Positions 8,105 through 16,137 of a stretch of 23,927 nucleotides of DNA are shown in pieces. This stretch comes from Clostridiales bacterium. GTDB taxonomy: Bacteria; Bacillota; Clostridia; Oscillospirales; Butyricicoccaceae. Both the position numbers and the translations under genes were made by a program. Numbering within the stretch: the stretch's first letter is position 1; each line of letters starts with the position of its first letter. The stretch spans positions 10,837-34,763 of the forward strand of contig JAHZHY010000009.1 of the NCBI GenBank assembly GCA_019420045.1. Direction: 5' to 3'. The notes below the pieces were generated by a model that saw only the letters and a program-made list of their open reading frames with translations, had not been told where the DNA came from and searched no databases.

Positions 8105-8584
8105 ATGCCATCGCCCATCAAGACCAATGTGAGCCGTATTCTGGATAGCGCCGGGGTCTCTTATAAAATGCACACCTATGAAAGCCACGGGGAGGCGCTG
8201 GATGGCCAGTCGGTGGCAAAGGAGCTGGGAGTCGATCCTCGGTGCCTGTTCAAGACCCTGGTGACAAAGGGCCATGACGGAGAACACCGGGTTTTCGTGG
8301 TGCCCTGTACCGGTGAACTGGATCTGAAAGCCGCCGCCCGTGCCGCAGGGTGCAAATCGGTGGAGATGATCCATGTGAAGGATCTTCAGAAGGTCACCGG
8401 CTATATCCGGGGCGGATGCAGCCCTTTGGGGATGAAGCGGCAGTTTCCCACCGTGGTGGATGAAAGCTGCAAGGAATGTGAAACCATCATCGTCAGCGCC
8501 GGAAAGATCGGTTTTCAGGTAGAGATGCATCCTGATGATCTGCTGCGCCTTTGCGGGGGAAAGACGGCCCCCATTGCCAAATGA
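8105..8584 (+). CDS. ybaK: YbaK/EbsC-type Cys-tRNA(Pro) deacylase
   Basis: This 159-residue protein has the full length of the YbaK/EbsC family, trans-editing enzymes that remove cysteine wrongly attached to tRNA(Pro). Family features include KTNVSRILDSAGV near the start, VAKELGV, the invariant lysine K50 in CLFKTLV, VPCTGELDLKAAA, and GGCSPLGMK (103-111). The start at 8105 has GGGAGGAG 6-8 bases upstream; a longer reading would begin inside the terminator. Its last base pairs overlap the start of the next gene (ATGA at 8581-8584), implying translational coupling. Confidence 0.9.
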   Translation: MPSPIKTNVSRILDSAGVSYKMHTYESHGEALDGQSVAKELGVDPRCLFKTLVTKGHDGEHRVFVVPCTGELDLKAAARAAGCKSVEMIHVKDLQKVTGYIRGGCSPLGMKRQFPTVVDESCKECETIIVSAGKIGFQVEMHPDDLLRLCGGKTAPIAK

Positions 8585-9084
8585 AGCGGCTGATTGTGGT
8601 GCGGGGGCCTATGGGAGCGGGGAAAACCACCTTGTGCCAGGTGCTGCTGCCTTATTTGCAGCCCGCCTTCTGGCTGGACGGAGACTGGTGCTGGAAGATG
8701 GAGCCCTTTACCGCCGATGAAGCCATGCGGGAGATGGTGATGGAGAACATCGCCTTTCTCCTGGGCCAGTTTCTCCGGGCGGAAGGGAAGGACAATGTGC
8801 TTTTTTCCTGGGTTCTCCATGAAGATGCCATTTTGGAGGACTTGCTCCACAGGCTTTCTCCCCTTCGGTTTTCCCTCCATGTGTTCAATCTGGAACCGGA
8901 GGAACAGGCCCTGACAGAGCGGCTCCAGGGGGATATCGCCCGGGGCGCACGGGAGGAAGATGTGGTGCAGCGGGCCTTGGAGCGGCAAAGGCATTACCCC
9001 GGCCTGCGGGGAGAGCATCTGGACACCTCTCAGCTCACCCCGGAAGAGACTGCGCATGTGATTTTGGAAAAGCTGAGAAAATAA
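8581..9084 (+). CDS. Small P-loop NTPase / kinase-like protein
   Basis: The protein has 167 residues. It starts MKRLIVVRGPMGAGKTT with a Walker A loop at 9-17 directly after the first beta strand, as in shikimate/adenylate/gluconate-kinase folds. A probable second acidic strand is FWLDGDWCW, and an arginine-rich lid-like segment GARE...QRALERQRHYPGL lies towards the C-terminus. No substrate signature is recognised; it resembles AAA_18/AAA_33-type phosphotransferase-like proteins. It overlaps ybaK by four bases, so the two products are made together. A terminator begins three bases after the stop. Confidence 0.75.
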   Translation: MKRLIVVRGPMGAGKTTLCQVLLPYLQPAFWLDGDWCWKMEPFTADEAMREMVMENIAFLLGQFLRAEGKDNVLFSWVLHEDAILEDLLHRLSPLRFSLHVFNLEPEEQALTERLQGDIARGAREEDVVQRALERQRHYPGLRGEHLDTSQLTPEETAHVILEKLRK

Positions 9085-9086
9085 TA

Positions 9087-9114
9087 AAAAGGACTGCCGG
9101 AAGGCAGTCCTTTT
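9087..9114. terminator. Bidirectional intrinsic terminator
   Basis: AAAAGGACTGCC (9087-9098), loop GGAA, and the complementary arm (9103-9114) with T/A runs on both sides. It serves the converging + strand P-loop gene and the - strand membrane-anchored gene, whose stop codon overlaps the right arm. Confidence 0.85.
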
Positions 9115-9517
9115 AGTTTGTTTTCATCCATTCTTCCAGTAAGCTGGTGTCCACAACGCCCCCTCGGACAGTGTAATAGTGATCCTTCCAAAGAACTTCT
9201 CCAGGGCTGAGAATGGTGAGGGAGCCTTGTACATTTCCCTGGGCATCATACCAGGAAAGGGAGTAGCTCCAGCCGTCAGAACGGGCTTTTGTTTTGCGGA
9301 AAAAGCGCAGGGAAACAAACTGATCGGCTATCCGAGCGATTTTTTGAGAATTTGTGATTTCCACTTTTTTGCCGGTGGTGCCTGATTGGATGATAAGGGT
9401 ATGGGCCTGGGACAGATCGAAGGTGCGGGGGCGGAAGAAAAACAAAAGGGCAACAATTACGATTAAAAGAAGAATCAAAGGGAAAAGGGCCTTTTTTTGC
9501 TTTTGGGAAAATGCCAT
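9113..9517 (-). CDS. Membrane-anchored protein of unknown function
   Basis: This 134-residue protein is not recognised. A basic N-terminus (MAFSQKQKKA) leads into a single strongly hydrophobic helix at about 11-29, then a soluble domain rich in beta-type segments (TLIIQSGTTGKKVEIT; SYSLSWYDAQGNVQGSLTIL). It is probably anchored in the membrane with the domain outside. The start at 9517 has AAAGGAGGAG 6-8 bases upstream; a longer TTG reading would begin within that ribosome site. The gene stands alone between two terminators, converging on the P-loop gene and lying downstream of secA on the same strand. Confidence 0.7.
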   Translation of the reverse strand: MAFSQKQKKALFPLILLLIVIVALLFFFRPRTFDLSQAHTLIIQSGTTGKKVEITNSQKIARIADQFVSLRFFRKTKARSDGWSYSLSWYDAQGNVQGSLTILSPGEVLWKDHYYTVRGGVVDTSLLEEWMKTN

Positions 9518-9556
9518 AAAAACTCCTCCTTTCCTCAAATGAATTAGTCTAACTTT

Positions 9557-9565
9557 ATTTTATCA
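9557..9565 (-). promoter_or_regulatory. Possible extended -10 promoter for the membrane-anchored gene
   Basis: The minus strand reads TGATAAAAT (9557-9565), an extended -10 element about 40 bases upstream of the start codon, in an A/T-rich stretch. No good -35 is seen, which is acceptable for an extended -10. Confidence 0.4.
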
Positions 9566-9587
9566 AATTAAATGAAGAAAAGGAAGA

Positions 9588-9615
9588 AAAAGGACCGGCG
9601 TTAGCCGGTCCTTTT
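9588..9615 (-). terminator. Intrinsic terminator of secA
   Basis: AAAAGGACCGGC (9588-9599) and its complement (9604-9615) form a 12-bp stem with loop GTTA. On the minus strand the stem is followed by a T-rich run. It starts immediately after the secA stop codon. Confidence 0.85.
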
Positions 9616-9619
9616 GAGA

Positions 9620-12358
9620 TTAGTCATTTTTGCCGCAGCATTTTTTGTACTTCAGACCGCTGCCGCAGGGGCAGGGATCGTTGCGGCCGGGCTTCTTGTT
9701 TTTGTGCACCGGCTGACGGGTCAAAGTGCCGTCGCCAGAGGTGGCGGTGGGCTTCATCAGCTGTTCCCGCTGGGGAGCGGCCTGGCCGATGATCCGGGCA
9801 ATGAAGATCATCCGGGCGGTGTCGTCCTTGATCTCGTTGATCATCTCATCGAACATATCAAAGCCCTGGCGCTTGTATTCCACAATGGGATCGTGCTGGG
9901 CGTAGGCCTGCAGGCCAATGCCCCGGCGCAGCTCGTGCATGGCGTCGATGTGATCCATCCAGTGGCTGTCCACCACTTTCAGCAGAACCACCCGTTCCAG
10001 TTCCCGCATCACATCGCTGCCCAGGTCGGCTTCCTTCTTTTCGTAGAAGGCGTGAGCCTTTTCCAGCAGCTGATCCTGGATATCCTGGGGAGATAGTTTA
10101 TCCAGCTCTTCCCGGGTATACTGCAGTTCGCCGGGGGCAAGGAAGATCTTCTCCCACCGTTTTACCAGTTCTTCGGCCTGCCAGGTGTCCAGATATTTGT
10201 GCTCTCCGGCCACCCGGGCCACCGAGCGGGCGATGGAGTCGTCGATCATGGACAGGATGTTGCCTTTCAGGTCTTCCCCGTCCAGCACCTTGCGCCGCTG
10301 GTCATAGATGATCTCTCTCTGACGGTTCATCACATCGTCATATTCCAGGGTGTATTTCCGGGACTGGAAGTTCCGGCCTTCCACCTTGCTCTGTGCCGAT
10401 TCGATGGCGTTGGAGAGGAATTTCTGATCGATGGGGGTGTCTTCGTCCAGGCCCAGCTTATCCAGCATGCCGGTGAGCCGGTCGGAGCCGAAGAGACGCA
10501 TCAGATCGTCTTCCAGGGAGATATAGAACCGGCTTTCGCCCGGGTCGCCTTGACGGCCGGAACGGCCCCGCAGCTGGTTGTCGATACGCCGGGATTCGTG
10601 GCGCTCGGTGCCCAGGATGCACAGGCCGCCTGCCTGACGGACGATTTCGGCGTCTTTCCGGGTGGCTTCCTTGTGCTTTTCCAGTGCCTGGGCGTATTGG
10701 GCCCGGGCTGCCAGCACTTCTTCGTCCTGGGTGTCGGCATAACCGGTGGCTTCGCTGATGACCTCTTCGGGGATCTGGGCTTTCACCAGGTCTTCCCGGG
10801 CCATGGCCTCCGGGTTGCCACCCAGCATGATGTCGGTACCACGGCCAGCCATGTTGGTGGCGATGGTGACAGCATAGGGCTTACCGGCCTGGGCCACGAT
10901 GGCCGCTTCTTTTTCATGGTATTTGGCGTTGAGCACCTGATGCTTGATGCCCTCTCTTTTCAGAAGACGGCTCAGCTCTTCGGATTTTTCAATGGAGATG
11001 GTGCCCACCAGAACCGGCTGGCCTTTTTCATGGCATTCCACGATTTTCCGGATGACGGCGCGGAATTTGCCCTGCTCGGTTTTATAGACGGCGTCGGGCA
11101 GATCTTTCCGGGCCAGAGGACGGTTGGTGGGGATCTCGATCACATCCAGCCGGTAGATCTCCCGGAATTCATCTTCTTCGGTGAGGGCAGTACCCGTCAT
11201 GCCGGAGAGCTTTTCGTACAGGCGGAAGAAATTCTGGAAGGTGATGGTGGCCAGGGTTTTGCTTTCCCGCAGCACCGTTACCCCTTCTTTGGCTTCGATG
11301 GCCTGGTGCAGGCCCTCGTTATACCGGCGGCCGAACATCAGACGGCCGGTGAACTCGTCCACGATGACGATCTGGCCGTCCCGCACCACATAGTCCACAT
11401 CCTGGTGCATACAGCCATGAGCCTTGATAGCTTGGTTGATGTGGTGCATCAGAGTGGTGTTTTCCGGGTCGGTGAGGTTTTCCACATTGAAGTATTTTTC
11501 CGCCTTGGTCACGCCCCGGGGGGTGATGGTGGCGGTTTTGCCCTTTTCGTCGATGATATAGTCGGCCTGGATGTCGTCCTGGCTCTCCTTGGCGTCCACC
11601 TCGATGACCTTCAGCGGGGTGAGGGTGCGGACAAAGGAATCGGCCTGCTTATACAGGTCGGTGCTCTTGTCACCCTGGCCGGAGATGATCAGCGGCGTAC
11701 GGGCTTCGTCGATGAGGATGGAGTCCACCTCGTCCACGATGGCGAAGGCATGGCCCCGCTGGACCATGTCCCGCTTGTAAATGGCCATGTTGTCCCGCAG
11801 ATAGTCAAAGCCCAGCTCGTTGTTGGTGCCGTATGTGATATCGCAGGCATAGGCCTCCCGCCGCTCCTGGCTGCTCATGTCGTGGAGGATGGTGCCGCAG
11901 GTCAGGCCCATGAACCGGTAGACCTTGCCCATCCAGTCGCTGTCGCGCTTGGCCAGGTAGTCGTTGACGGTGACGATGTGCACGCCCCGTCCGGTGAGGG
12001 CGTTGAGGTAAGCGGGCATGGTAGCCACCAGGGTTTTGCCTTCACCGGTTTTCATTTCGGCGATGCGCCCCTGATGGAGCACAATGCCGCCGATGATCTG
12101 CACCCGGTAGGGTTTCATCCCCAGTACACGCCAGGCAGCTTCCCGGCAGGCGGCGAAGGCTTCCGGCAGAAGATCGTCCAGGCTTTCGCCCTTCTGATAC
12201 CGGTCTTTGAACTGCTGAGTTTTGCTTTTCAGCTCCTGATCGCTGAGGGCGGCGTATTCCTGCTCCAGCGCTTCCACCGCCAGGACTTTGGGTTGGATCT
12301 TTTTCAGCTCTCGGGTGCTGGAGTCGCCAAAGAGCTTTTTGAGAAATGCATTTGCCAT
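9620..12358 (-). CDS. secA: Preprotein translocase ATPase SecA
   Basis: This 912-residue protein is the motor that pushes unfolded secretory proteins through SecYEG. NBD1 carries Walker A MKTGEGKT (about 101-108) and the helicase-type [18 protein letters not shown]. The preprotein cross-linking region follows ([18 protein letters not shown]...). NBD2 includes [26 protein letters not shown] and [12 protein letters not shown]. The C-terminus ends in the zinc tail [19 protein letters not shown], which in other bacteria binds SecB or the ribosome. Length is within the upper part of the normal range. The start has GTAGGTG about 8 bases upstream. It lies 65 bases downstream of the FAH-family gene on the same strand; no clear own promoter was found in that gap. 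Confidence 0.97.
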   Translation of the reverse strand: MANAFLKKLFGDSSTRELKKIQPKVLAVEALEQEYAALSDQELKSKTQQFKDRYQKGESLDDLLPEAFAACREAAWRVLGMKPYRVQIIGGIVLHQGRIAEMKTGEGKTLVATMPAYLNALTGRGVHIVTVNDYLAKRDSDWMGKVYRFMGLTCGTILHDMSSQERREAYACDITYGTNNELGFDYLRDNMAIYKRDMVQRGHAFAIVDEVDSILIDEARTPLIISGQGDKSTDLYKQADSFVRTLTPLKVIEVDAKESQDDIQADYIIDEKGKTATITPRGVTKAEKYFNVENLTDPENTTLMHHINQAIKAHGCMHQDVDYVVRDGQIVIVDEFTGRLMFGRRYNEGLHQAIEAKEGVTVLRESKTLATITFQNFFRLYEKLSGMTGTALTEEDEFREIYRLDVIEIPTNRPLARKDLPDAVYKTEQGKFRAVIRKIVECHEKGQPVLVGTISIEKSEELSRLLKREGIKHQVLNAKYHEKEAAIVAQAGKPYAVTIATNMAGRGTDIMLGGNPEAMAREDLVKAQIPEEVISEATGYADTQDEEVLAARAQYAQALEKHKEATRKDAEIVRQAGGLCILGTERHESRRIDNQLRGRSGRQGDPGESRFYISLEDDLMRLFGSDRLTGMLDKLGLDEDTPIDQKFLSNAIESAQSKVEGRNFQSRKYTLEYDDVMNRQREIIYDQRRKVLDGEDLKGNILSMIDDSIARSVARVAGEHKYLDTWQAEELVKRWEKIFLAPGELQYTREELDKLSPQDIQDQLLEKAHAFYEKKEADLGSDVMRELERVVLLKVVDSHWMDHIDAMHELRRGIGLQAYAQHDPIVEYKRQGFDMFDEMINEIKDDTARMIFIARIIGQAAPQREQLMKPTATSGDGTLTRQPVHKNKKPGRNDPCPCGSGLKYKKCCGKND

Positions 12359-12423
12359 TGGGTTTCACCTACAAACTTCTCTGAATAATATGGATAATAT
12401 GATTTTCGGCTCCGGGCCGGGAA

Positions 12424-13305
12424 TTATTCCACTGTGTTGCACAGACTGCCGATGGGCGGGATGCGGCACTCCACTTTGTCTCCTTTTTTCAGGAAACGAG
12501 GGGGATCAAAGCCCAGTCCCACGCCGCCGGGAGTGCCGGTGGCGATGATGTCTCCCGGTTCCAGCGTCATGCCTTGGGACAGATCGGCGATGATCTGGGG
12601 CAGGGAAGTGAGCAGAAGACGGGTGTTGGAGTTTTGGCGCACCTCTCCGTTGACCAGAGAGCAAACATCCACTTCCACCGGGAAGGGCAGGGCGCTTTTG
12701 TGGAGGATGCAGGGGCCCATAGCGGTGTAGCCGTCCAGGCTCTTACCCCGCAGCCACTGGCTGTGCTGCTTCTGGATGGTGCGGGAGGACAGGTCGTTGA
12801 ACACCGAGTAACCGAAGATGTAGTCCTCTGCCTGCTCCGGAGAAATGTCCCGGCCTTCTTTGCCGATGATGACAGCCAGCTCCACCTCATAGTCCAGCTG
12901 GCTGTCCAGATCCAGCCGGGCAGGGATTTTTTCCCCATCTCCTAAAATAAAATGGGCCCGCTTGCCAAAATAGACGGCGTGGTGTACGGCGCCCTCTGTG
13001 GGAAGATCGGTTTTGGTTTCCTCCCGGTGATCCCGGTAGTTGACGCCCACGCACAGGATATCGTGCAGCGGCCGGTCAATAGGGGCCAGGATGTCCACTT
13101 GGGAAAGGGGAATGCCGTCACCCCGGGCTGCCTTTGCCAGCAACGGCAGTTCCTCCTCTTTCAAAGAGACGATCAGCTGCTGCATGGTGCGCATTTCCCG
13201 GCAAAGCAGGGAAGAGAGAGGATGCACCGAGGTTTCATTTTCGGATAAAAGCCCTAAAACAGGCTGAGCCCCAGGAACTTTTTCCACATAGCGAAGAAAT
13301 TTCAT
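12424..13305 (-). CDS. Fumarylacetoacetate hydrolase-family protein
   Basis: This 293-residue FAH/HpcE-type enzyme has a conserved C-terminal catalytic domain of about 210 residues. Visible features are ILCVGVNYRDH at the domain start, the metal-binding acidic cluster DYEVELAVIIG, FGYSVFNDLSSRTIQ, a W-x-x-GKSLDGYTAMGP substrate loop, and TGTPGGVG near the end. Members cleave or hydrate/decarboxylate 2,4-dioxo acids such as acylpyruvates in the cytoplasm; the exact substrate is not evident. The start at 13305 follows GGAAAGGACGG. A longer reading frame upstream would add a spurious hydrophobic leader that extends into the mobile element and is not supported by a ribosome site. It is the last chromosomal gene before the element. 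Confidence 0.88.
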   Translation of the reverse strand: MKFLRYVEKVPGAQPVLGLLSENETSVHPLSSLLCREMRTMQQLIVSLKEEELPLLAKAARGDGIPLSQVDILAPIDRPLHDILCVGVNYRDHREETKTDLPTEGAVHHAVYFGKRAHFILGDGEKIPARLDLDSQLDYEVELAVIIGKEGRDISPEQAEDYIFGYSVFNDLSSRTIQKQHSQWLRGKSLDGYTAMGPCILHKSALPFPVEVDVCSLVNGEVRQNSNTRLLLTSLPQIIADLSQGMTLEPGDIIATGTPGGVGLGFDPPRFLKKGDKVECRIPPIGSLCNTVE

Positions 13306-13380
13306 AAGCCGTCCTTTCCGGCAGAAGGCTTCCGCCAGCGCCTGGTATGAACATAAGAGCATACGAGAATATTCTAACAC

Positions 13381-13389
13381 AGTATACCA
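13381..13389 (-). promoter_or_regulatory. Extended -10 promoter of the FAH-family gene
   Basis: The minus strand reads TGGTATACT, a good extended -10 about 75 bases upstream of the FAH start codon. No clear -35 is present. It is back-to-back with the + strand promoter at 13394-13423 that probably serves the mobile element. Confidence 0.5.
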
Positions 13390-13393
13390 CATT

Positions 13394-13423
13394 TTGAAAA
13401 GAAAGATATAAACAAGATATAAA
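13394..13423 (+). promoter_or_regulatory. Candidate leftmost promoter of the mobile element
   Basis: TTGAAA (13394-13399) and TATAAA (13418-13423) are 18 bases apart in an A/T-rich tract, giving a start near 13430. The terminator hairpin at 13439-13477 begins only about nine bases into the transcript. No other promoter is visible between this point and the first gene of the element. Confidence 0.5.
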
Positions 13424-13438
13424 ATTGAAAATGCTACT

Positions 13439-13480
13439 AATAAGAGTAACAAAGCGTAAAGCGTTGTTACTCTTATTTTT
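13439..13480 (+). terminator. Strong intrinsic terminator / inverted repeat at the element's left edge
   Basis: Perfect 14-base arms AATAAGAGTAACAA (13439-13452) and its complement (13464-13477) enclose an 11-base centre and are followed by a T-run. It points into the first gene of the element rather than closing a gene, so it could be an attenuator, an insulating terminator, or part of the attachment site. Confidence 0.75.
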
Positions 13481-13507
13481 TTATCGAAAAACGGAGGTGA
13501 AAGGAAC

Positions 13508-13768
13508 ATGAACAACAAATATTTGGGGCCTGCGGAGCGGCGACTGATCGCAGAGAAGTGGGCCGCCTATGCGTCAGTGCGTGAGATTGCGGATCTGGTA
13601 GGCGTGGCACCAAAGACCATTTATCAGGAACTGCGGCGCGGCGAAAACGGAAAGCTGGACGAAAACAGCCGCCAAGCGTATGACCCGGATCTGGCCCAGC
13701 GTCGTTTCCAGGAAAGCCTCCGACGGCGCGGCAAGCCCCTGAACAGAACGCGGGCGGCCAATGAATGA
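13508..13768 (+). CDS. IS30-type helix-turn-helix protein
   Basis: This 86-residue, basic protein opens with MNNKYLGPAERRLIAEKW and contains ASVREIADLVGVAPKTIYQELRRG at about 23-46. That matches the HTH that recognises DNA in IS30 transposases (HTH_38), here without a transposase catalytic domain. The Arg-rich tail (RRFQESLRRRGKPLNRTR) suggests DNA contact. GGAGGTGAAAGGA precedes the ATG. It is the first gene of the element, placed directly after the edge terminator, and its stop overlaps a possible alternative start of the next gene. A regulatory or excision-accessory role is plausible but not shown. Confidence 0.7.
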   Translation: MNNKYLGPAERRLIAEKWAAYASVREIADLVGVAPKTIYQELRRGENGKLDENSRQAYDPDLAQRRFQESLRRRGKPLNRTRAANE

Positions 13769-13815
13769 GTGACCCAATCGCCATGGAGGCGGATAAAACA
13801 AAGGAGGAAATGACA

Positions 13816-14448
13816 ATGGCAACCATCATCAAGCAGACGAAAGAGGAAATCAACTGGGCGGAGATCGCCAGGGCCAGGGAGCTGGGCGCACTGGACAAAC
13901 TGCTGGCGGAGCGGGATGTGATCCGCTTCAACCTGCGGAGCGGCACCGAGGTGGCCATCATGGTGGAAAAGGTGGAGCCGGGCCGGGCCTGGATGGGATT
14001 TGTGGACGGCGTGGCCGAGCGGCCTATGTATAACCGCCTGGAGCGTCCTGTGTCCTGGAAAGAGAGCGACGCCCGGAAATGGTGCAACACCGATCTGGTC
14101 CAGGATCTCCCGGAGGATCTGGTGTCCATCATCACCCCCCGCACCATCCGCCAGACCATCAAAGGCGAGGAGCTGGTGACCACGGATCTGCTATGGCTGC
14201 ACAGCGTAACAGAGTTTTTCGGGCGCAAGCCGTGGGCAGATGGGGACGATCCCGCAGAGGAGCAGCTGCCAGTCTACAAGACCGAGCGGGACCGCGTGAA
14301 GATGTGGAACGGGGAAACCTGGTCGCACCACACCCGTTCCGCCTATGCGGGCTACAGCGGCAGTTTCTGCCTTGTCTACACGGACGGCACGCCCAGCAAC
14401 GGCTACGCGGACACTTCAAGGGCGCTTGCCCCCGGCTTTTGGATCTAA
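13816..14448 (+). CDS. DUF6273-like protein
   Basis: The protein has 210 residues. After an N-terminal helix (EEINWAEIARARELGALDKLLAERD), it shows a beta-rich segment with WKESDARKWCNTDLVQDLPEDLVSIITP, then TTDLLWLHSVTEFFG and a C-terminal SFCLVYTDGTPS...RALAPGFWI. This resembles DUF6273 modules found in phage and mobile-element proteins of Firmicutes, which share W-x-x-S-x-x-R-x-W and 'RALAPGF' type motifs. The start at 13816 is preferred because AAAGGAGG is 8-10 bases upstream; a start at 13765 is also open and would add 17 residues. Function is unknown. Confidence 0.65.
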   Translation: MATIIKQTKEEINWAEIARARELGALDKLLAERDVIRFNLRSGTEVAIMVEKVEPGRAWMGFVDGVAERPMYNRLERPVSWKESDARKWCNTDLVQDLPEDLVSIITPRTIRQTIKGEELVTTDLLWLHSVTEFFGRKPWADGDDPAEEQLPVYKTERDRVKMWNGETWSHHTRSAYAGYSGSFCLVYTDGTPSNGYADTSRALAPGFWI

Positions 14449-14475
14449 TCGGCGGAGCGTATCAACGGAAATCCA

Positions 14476-14489
14476 GCCCCGCAAGGGGC
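14476..14489 (+). repeat. Small GNRA-loop hairpin between genes
   Basis: GCCCC-GCAA-GGGGC forms a 5-bp stem with a GCAA tetraloop in the 58-base gap ahead of the coiled-coil gene. There is no U-tract, so it is not a terminator. It could stabilise or process the mRNA. Confidence 0.4.
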
Positions 14490-14506
14490 GGAGAAAGGAA
14501 CCGGAC

Positions 14507-14824
14507 ATGGCAGAGAAAAAGGTAATCAAAGGGCGCGGGATTGCCAGGAAGCTCATAGAGGAGCAGAACGAGAAAATGAGGCGCTTATTGATCAAATTGG
14601 AGGCGGAGGAAGCCAAGAGGGCGGCTGCGGACGCCGAAAGGGAGCAAAAAGAAATCCGGGCCGCCGTGGAAGAGGCCAAGGAGTTCCGGGGCAACCTGGA
14701 GCGGGCGGGAATTTCATACACCACACTGCTGCACCTTGTAGAATTGCAAGAAAGCGTGAGCGACCTGGCCCATAATATGCTCCTGGGATATGAACAAGGG
14801 GAGGGCTGGCCGGATGGGACCTGA
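14507..14824 (+). CDS. Coiled-coil hypothetical protein
   Basis: This 105-residue protein of unknown function is mostly charged helix: an Arg/Lys-rich N-terminus (MAEKKVIKGRGIARKLIEEQ) and a long Glu/Ala/Arg-rich coiled coil to about 70. A less charged segment (ERAGISYTTLLHLVELQESVSDLAHNMLLGY) follows. GAGAAAGGAA precedes the ATG. The last codons overlap the next gene's start. Confidence 0.6.
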   Translation: MAEKKVIKGRGIARKLIEEQNEKMRRLLIKLEAEEAKRAAADAEREQKEIRAAVEEAKEFRGNLERAGISYTTLLHLVELQESVSDLAHNMLLGYEQGEGWPDGT

Positions 14825-15209
14825 CGGGAAAGGCACCGCCCAAGCGGCGGTCTACATAGACGGCCAGCCGGTGCAATACACCGGAGAAATCACCCTGCCG
14901 GAGCAAACGGAACGCCAAGCGCCGCCGCTCCTTGCGTCGCTGGGCCTTACGGTGGAGCAAGCCAATGAGGCGGCCCGCTATCTGGCGGAAGCGTTCCGCA
15001 TTTTCTATAACCAACTGGCGGAGGCCGCAAGAGCGGTGGCGGACGCATGGGGCGCCATCGTGGCGGCGGAGGAGTTCAGAAAGGCCCTGCGGTGGGCGGA
15101 GGCGGCCAACAAGCCGCTGGCCTGCCGCTACCACCGCACGAAGAAAAAACGGATCCGCAAGAAATACGCCAAGCGGATCCTGGCCTGGTATCGGGAGGAG
15201 GTCCTGTAA
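14814..15209 (+). CDS. Hypothetical element protein
   Basis: The protein has 131 residues and is not recognised. The N-terminal part contains AAVYIDGQPVQYTGEI, then an alanine-rich helical region (LTVEQANEAARYLAEAFRIF). The C-terminus is strongly basic (RYHRTKKKRIRKKYAKRIL), suggesting nucleic-acid contact. ATG at 14814 is used, with AAGGGGAGGG upstream; ATG at 14790 is also in frame. The start overlaps the previous gene by 11 bases and the gene is followed directly by the next one. Confidence 0.6.
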   Translation: MGPDGKGTAQAAVYIDGQPVQYTGEITLPEQTERQAPPLLASLGLTVEQANEAARYLAEAFRIFYNQLAEAARAVADAWGAIVAAEEFRKALRWAEAANKPLACRYHRTKKKRIRKKYAKRILAWYREEVL

Positions 15210-15575
15210 GTGCTGCGGCTGACAGCCAATAAAACAAAACTTTACACACTGGTGGCGCATTATGTGGACAACCTCCCGCCCATGCGGAGCGGGACAGAGT
15301 TCATTAAATACCCACGCAGAACGGACTACGCCCTGAACTGGATCACAAAGGAATGGAACACGGCCCATGCCTTTTTCTCCACCTGTATGGGCCGCCCTCT
15401 CCTATCCATTGAAATCCGGGACGGCGAAACCGGAAAGACGGTGAGCCGAACCACCCACACACTGACCATACAGGATCTCCGGGAGCGGGGAATGGTGGAG
15501 GAGTTCGCAACGGCGGCGGAGCGCCGGCGGATAGAAAGGAGTGCTGACAATGGCGGACTTTCTCCCGCTACCTGA
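15210..15575 (+). CDS. Hypothetical element protein (GTG start)
   Basis: This is a 121-residue protein of unknown function. GTG at 15210 follows immediately after the previous stop, with GGGAGGAGG 8 bases upstream, so the start is well supported. Segments such as EFIKYPRRTDYALNWITKEW and RPLLSIEIRDGETGKTVSRTTHTLTIQDL look like a folded alpha/beta domain. The 3' end overlaps the methyltransferase start by 26 bases. Confidence 0.6.
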   Translation: MLRLTANKTKLYTLVAHYVDNLPPMRSGTEFIKYPRRTDYALNWITKEWNTAHAFFSTCMGRPLLSIEIRDGETGKTVSRTTHTLTIQDLRERGMVEEFATAAERRRIERSADNGGLSPAT

Positions 15576-16137
15576 TCGGAAGTATTCTGTGATCTACGCG
15601 GATCCACCGTGGGAATACCGCCAGCACGGGACCACGGAAAAGAGCCGAGGCACGGCGCTGAAACAGTACCCAACCATGACCACCGCGGATATATGCAATC
15701 TGCCGGTGCGGAAAATCTGCGGGGGGGGGGCAGCCTGTTTTCTGTGGGCAACTTTCCCAAACATTGCCGAGGGGATCAGGGTCCTGGAGGCGTGGGGGTT
15801 TCAGTACAAGACCGCGGCCTTTGTGTGGGTGAAGAAAAACGCCAAGAGCGGCACCAACTTTTGGGGCATGGGCGCCTACACCCGCGCCAACGCGGAGGTG
15901 TGCCTGCTGGGCGTTTCGCCTGGGTTTAAGGCGAAGGAAAGGATCCGCAGCCACAAGGTACACCAGATCATTGAGGCCCCATTTGAGGGGCATAGCAAAA
16001 AGCCGGACGAAACCCGCCGGCGGATCGTGGAGCTGTTGGGGGATGTTCCCCGCCTGGAAATGTTCGCCCGCCAGAGGGCGGAGGGCTGGGACGCCTGGGG
16101 AAATGAAGTGCCGGAAGATATGCAAGGAGGATCGTAA
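15550..16137 (+). CDS. MT-A70-family DNA adenine N6-methyltransferase
   Basis: This 195-residue SAM-dependent methyltransferase of the MT-A70 type is common in phages and mobile elements. The catalytic DPPW is at 18-21 in YSVIYADPPWEYR. CFLWATFPNIAEGIRVLEAWGFQY is the conserved strand-helix, KTAAFVWVKKN follows, and the end shows LEMFARQRAEGWDAWGNEV, the SAM-site segment of the family. ATG at 15550 has AAAGGAG 8 bases upstream. Residues 58-61 (GGGA) are encoded across a run of ten G's (15721-15730). It probably protects element DNA or alters host regulation; no partner nuclease is seen next to it, so it looks like an orphan enzyme. Confidence 0.9.
   Translation: MADFLPLPDRKYSVIYADPPWEYRQHGTTEKSRGTALKQYPTMTTADICNLPVRKICGGGAACFLWATFPNIAEGIRVLEAWGFQYKTAAFVWVKKNAKSGTNFWGMGAYTRANAEVCLLGVSPGFKAKERIRSHKVHQIIEAPFEGHSKKPDETRRRIVELLGDVPRLEMFARQRAEGWDAWGNEVPEDMQGGS

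Noticed and set aside
10199..12388. Long open frame of 729 codons on the + strand
   Set aside because: It is antisense to secA throughout. SecA is unmistakable, and the opposite-strand frame is a by-product of G+C-rich codons.
13306..13518. N-terminal extension of the FAH-family protein with a hydrophobic segment
   Set aside because: No ribosome site supports it. It reads back through the promoter and the terminator at the element's edge. The start at 13305 has a good ribosome site and gives a normal family length.
13765..13815. Start of the DUF6273-like gene at ATG 13765
   Set aside because: It is open and overlaps the previous stop, but the strong AAAGGAGG is correctly spaced only for ATG 13816.
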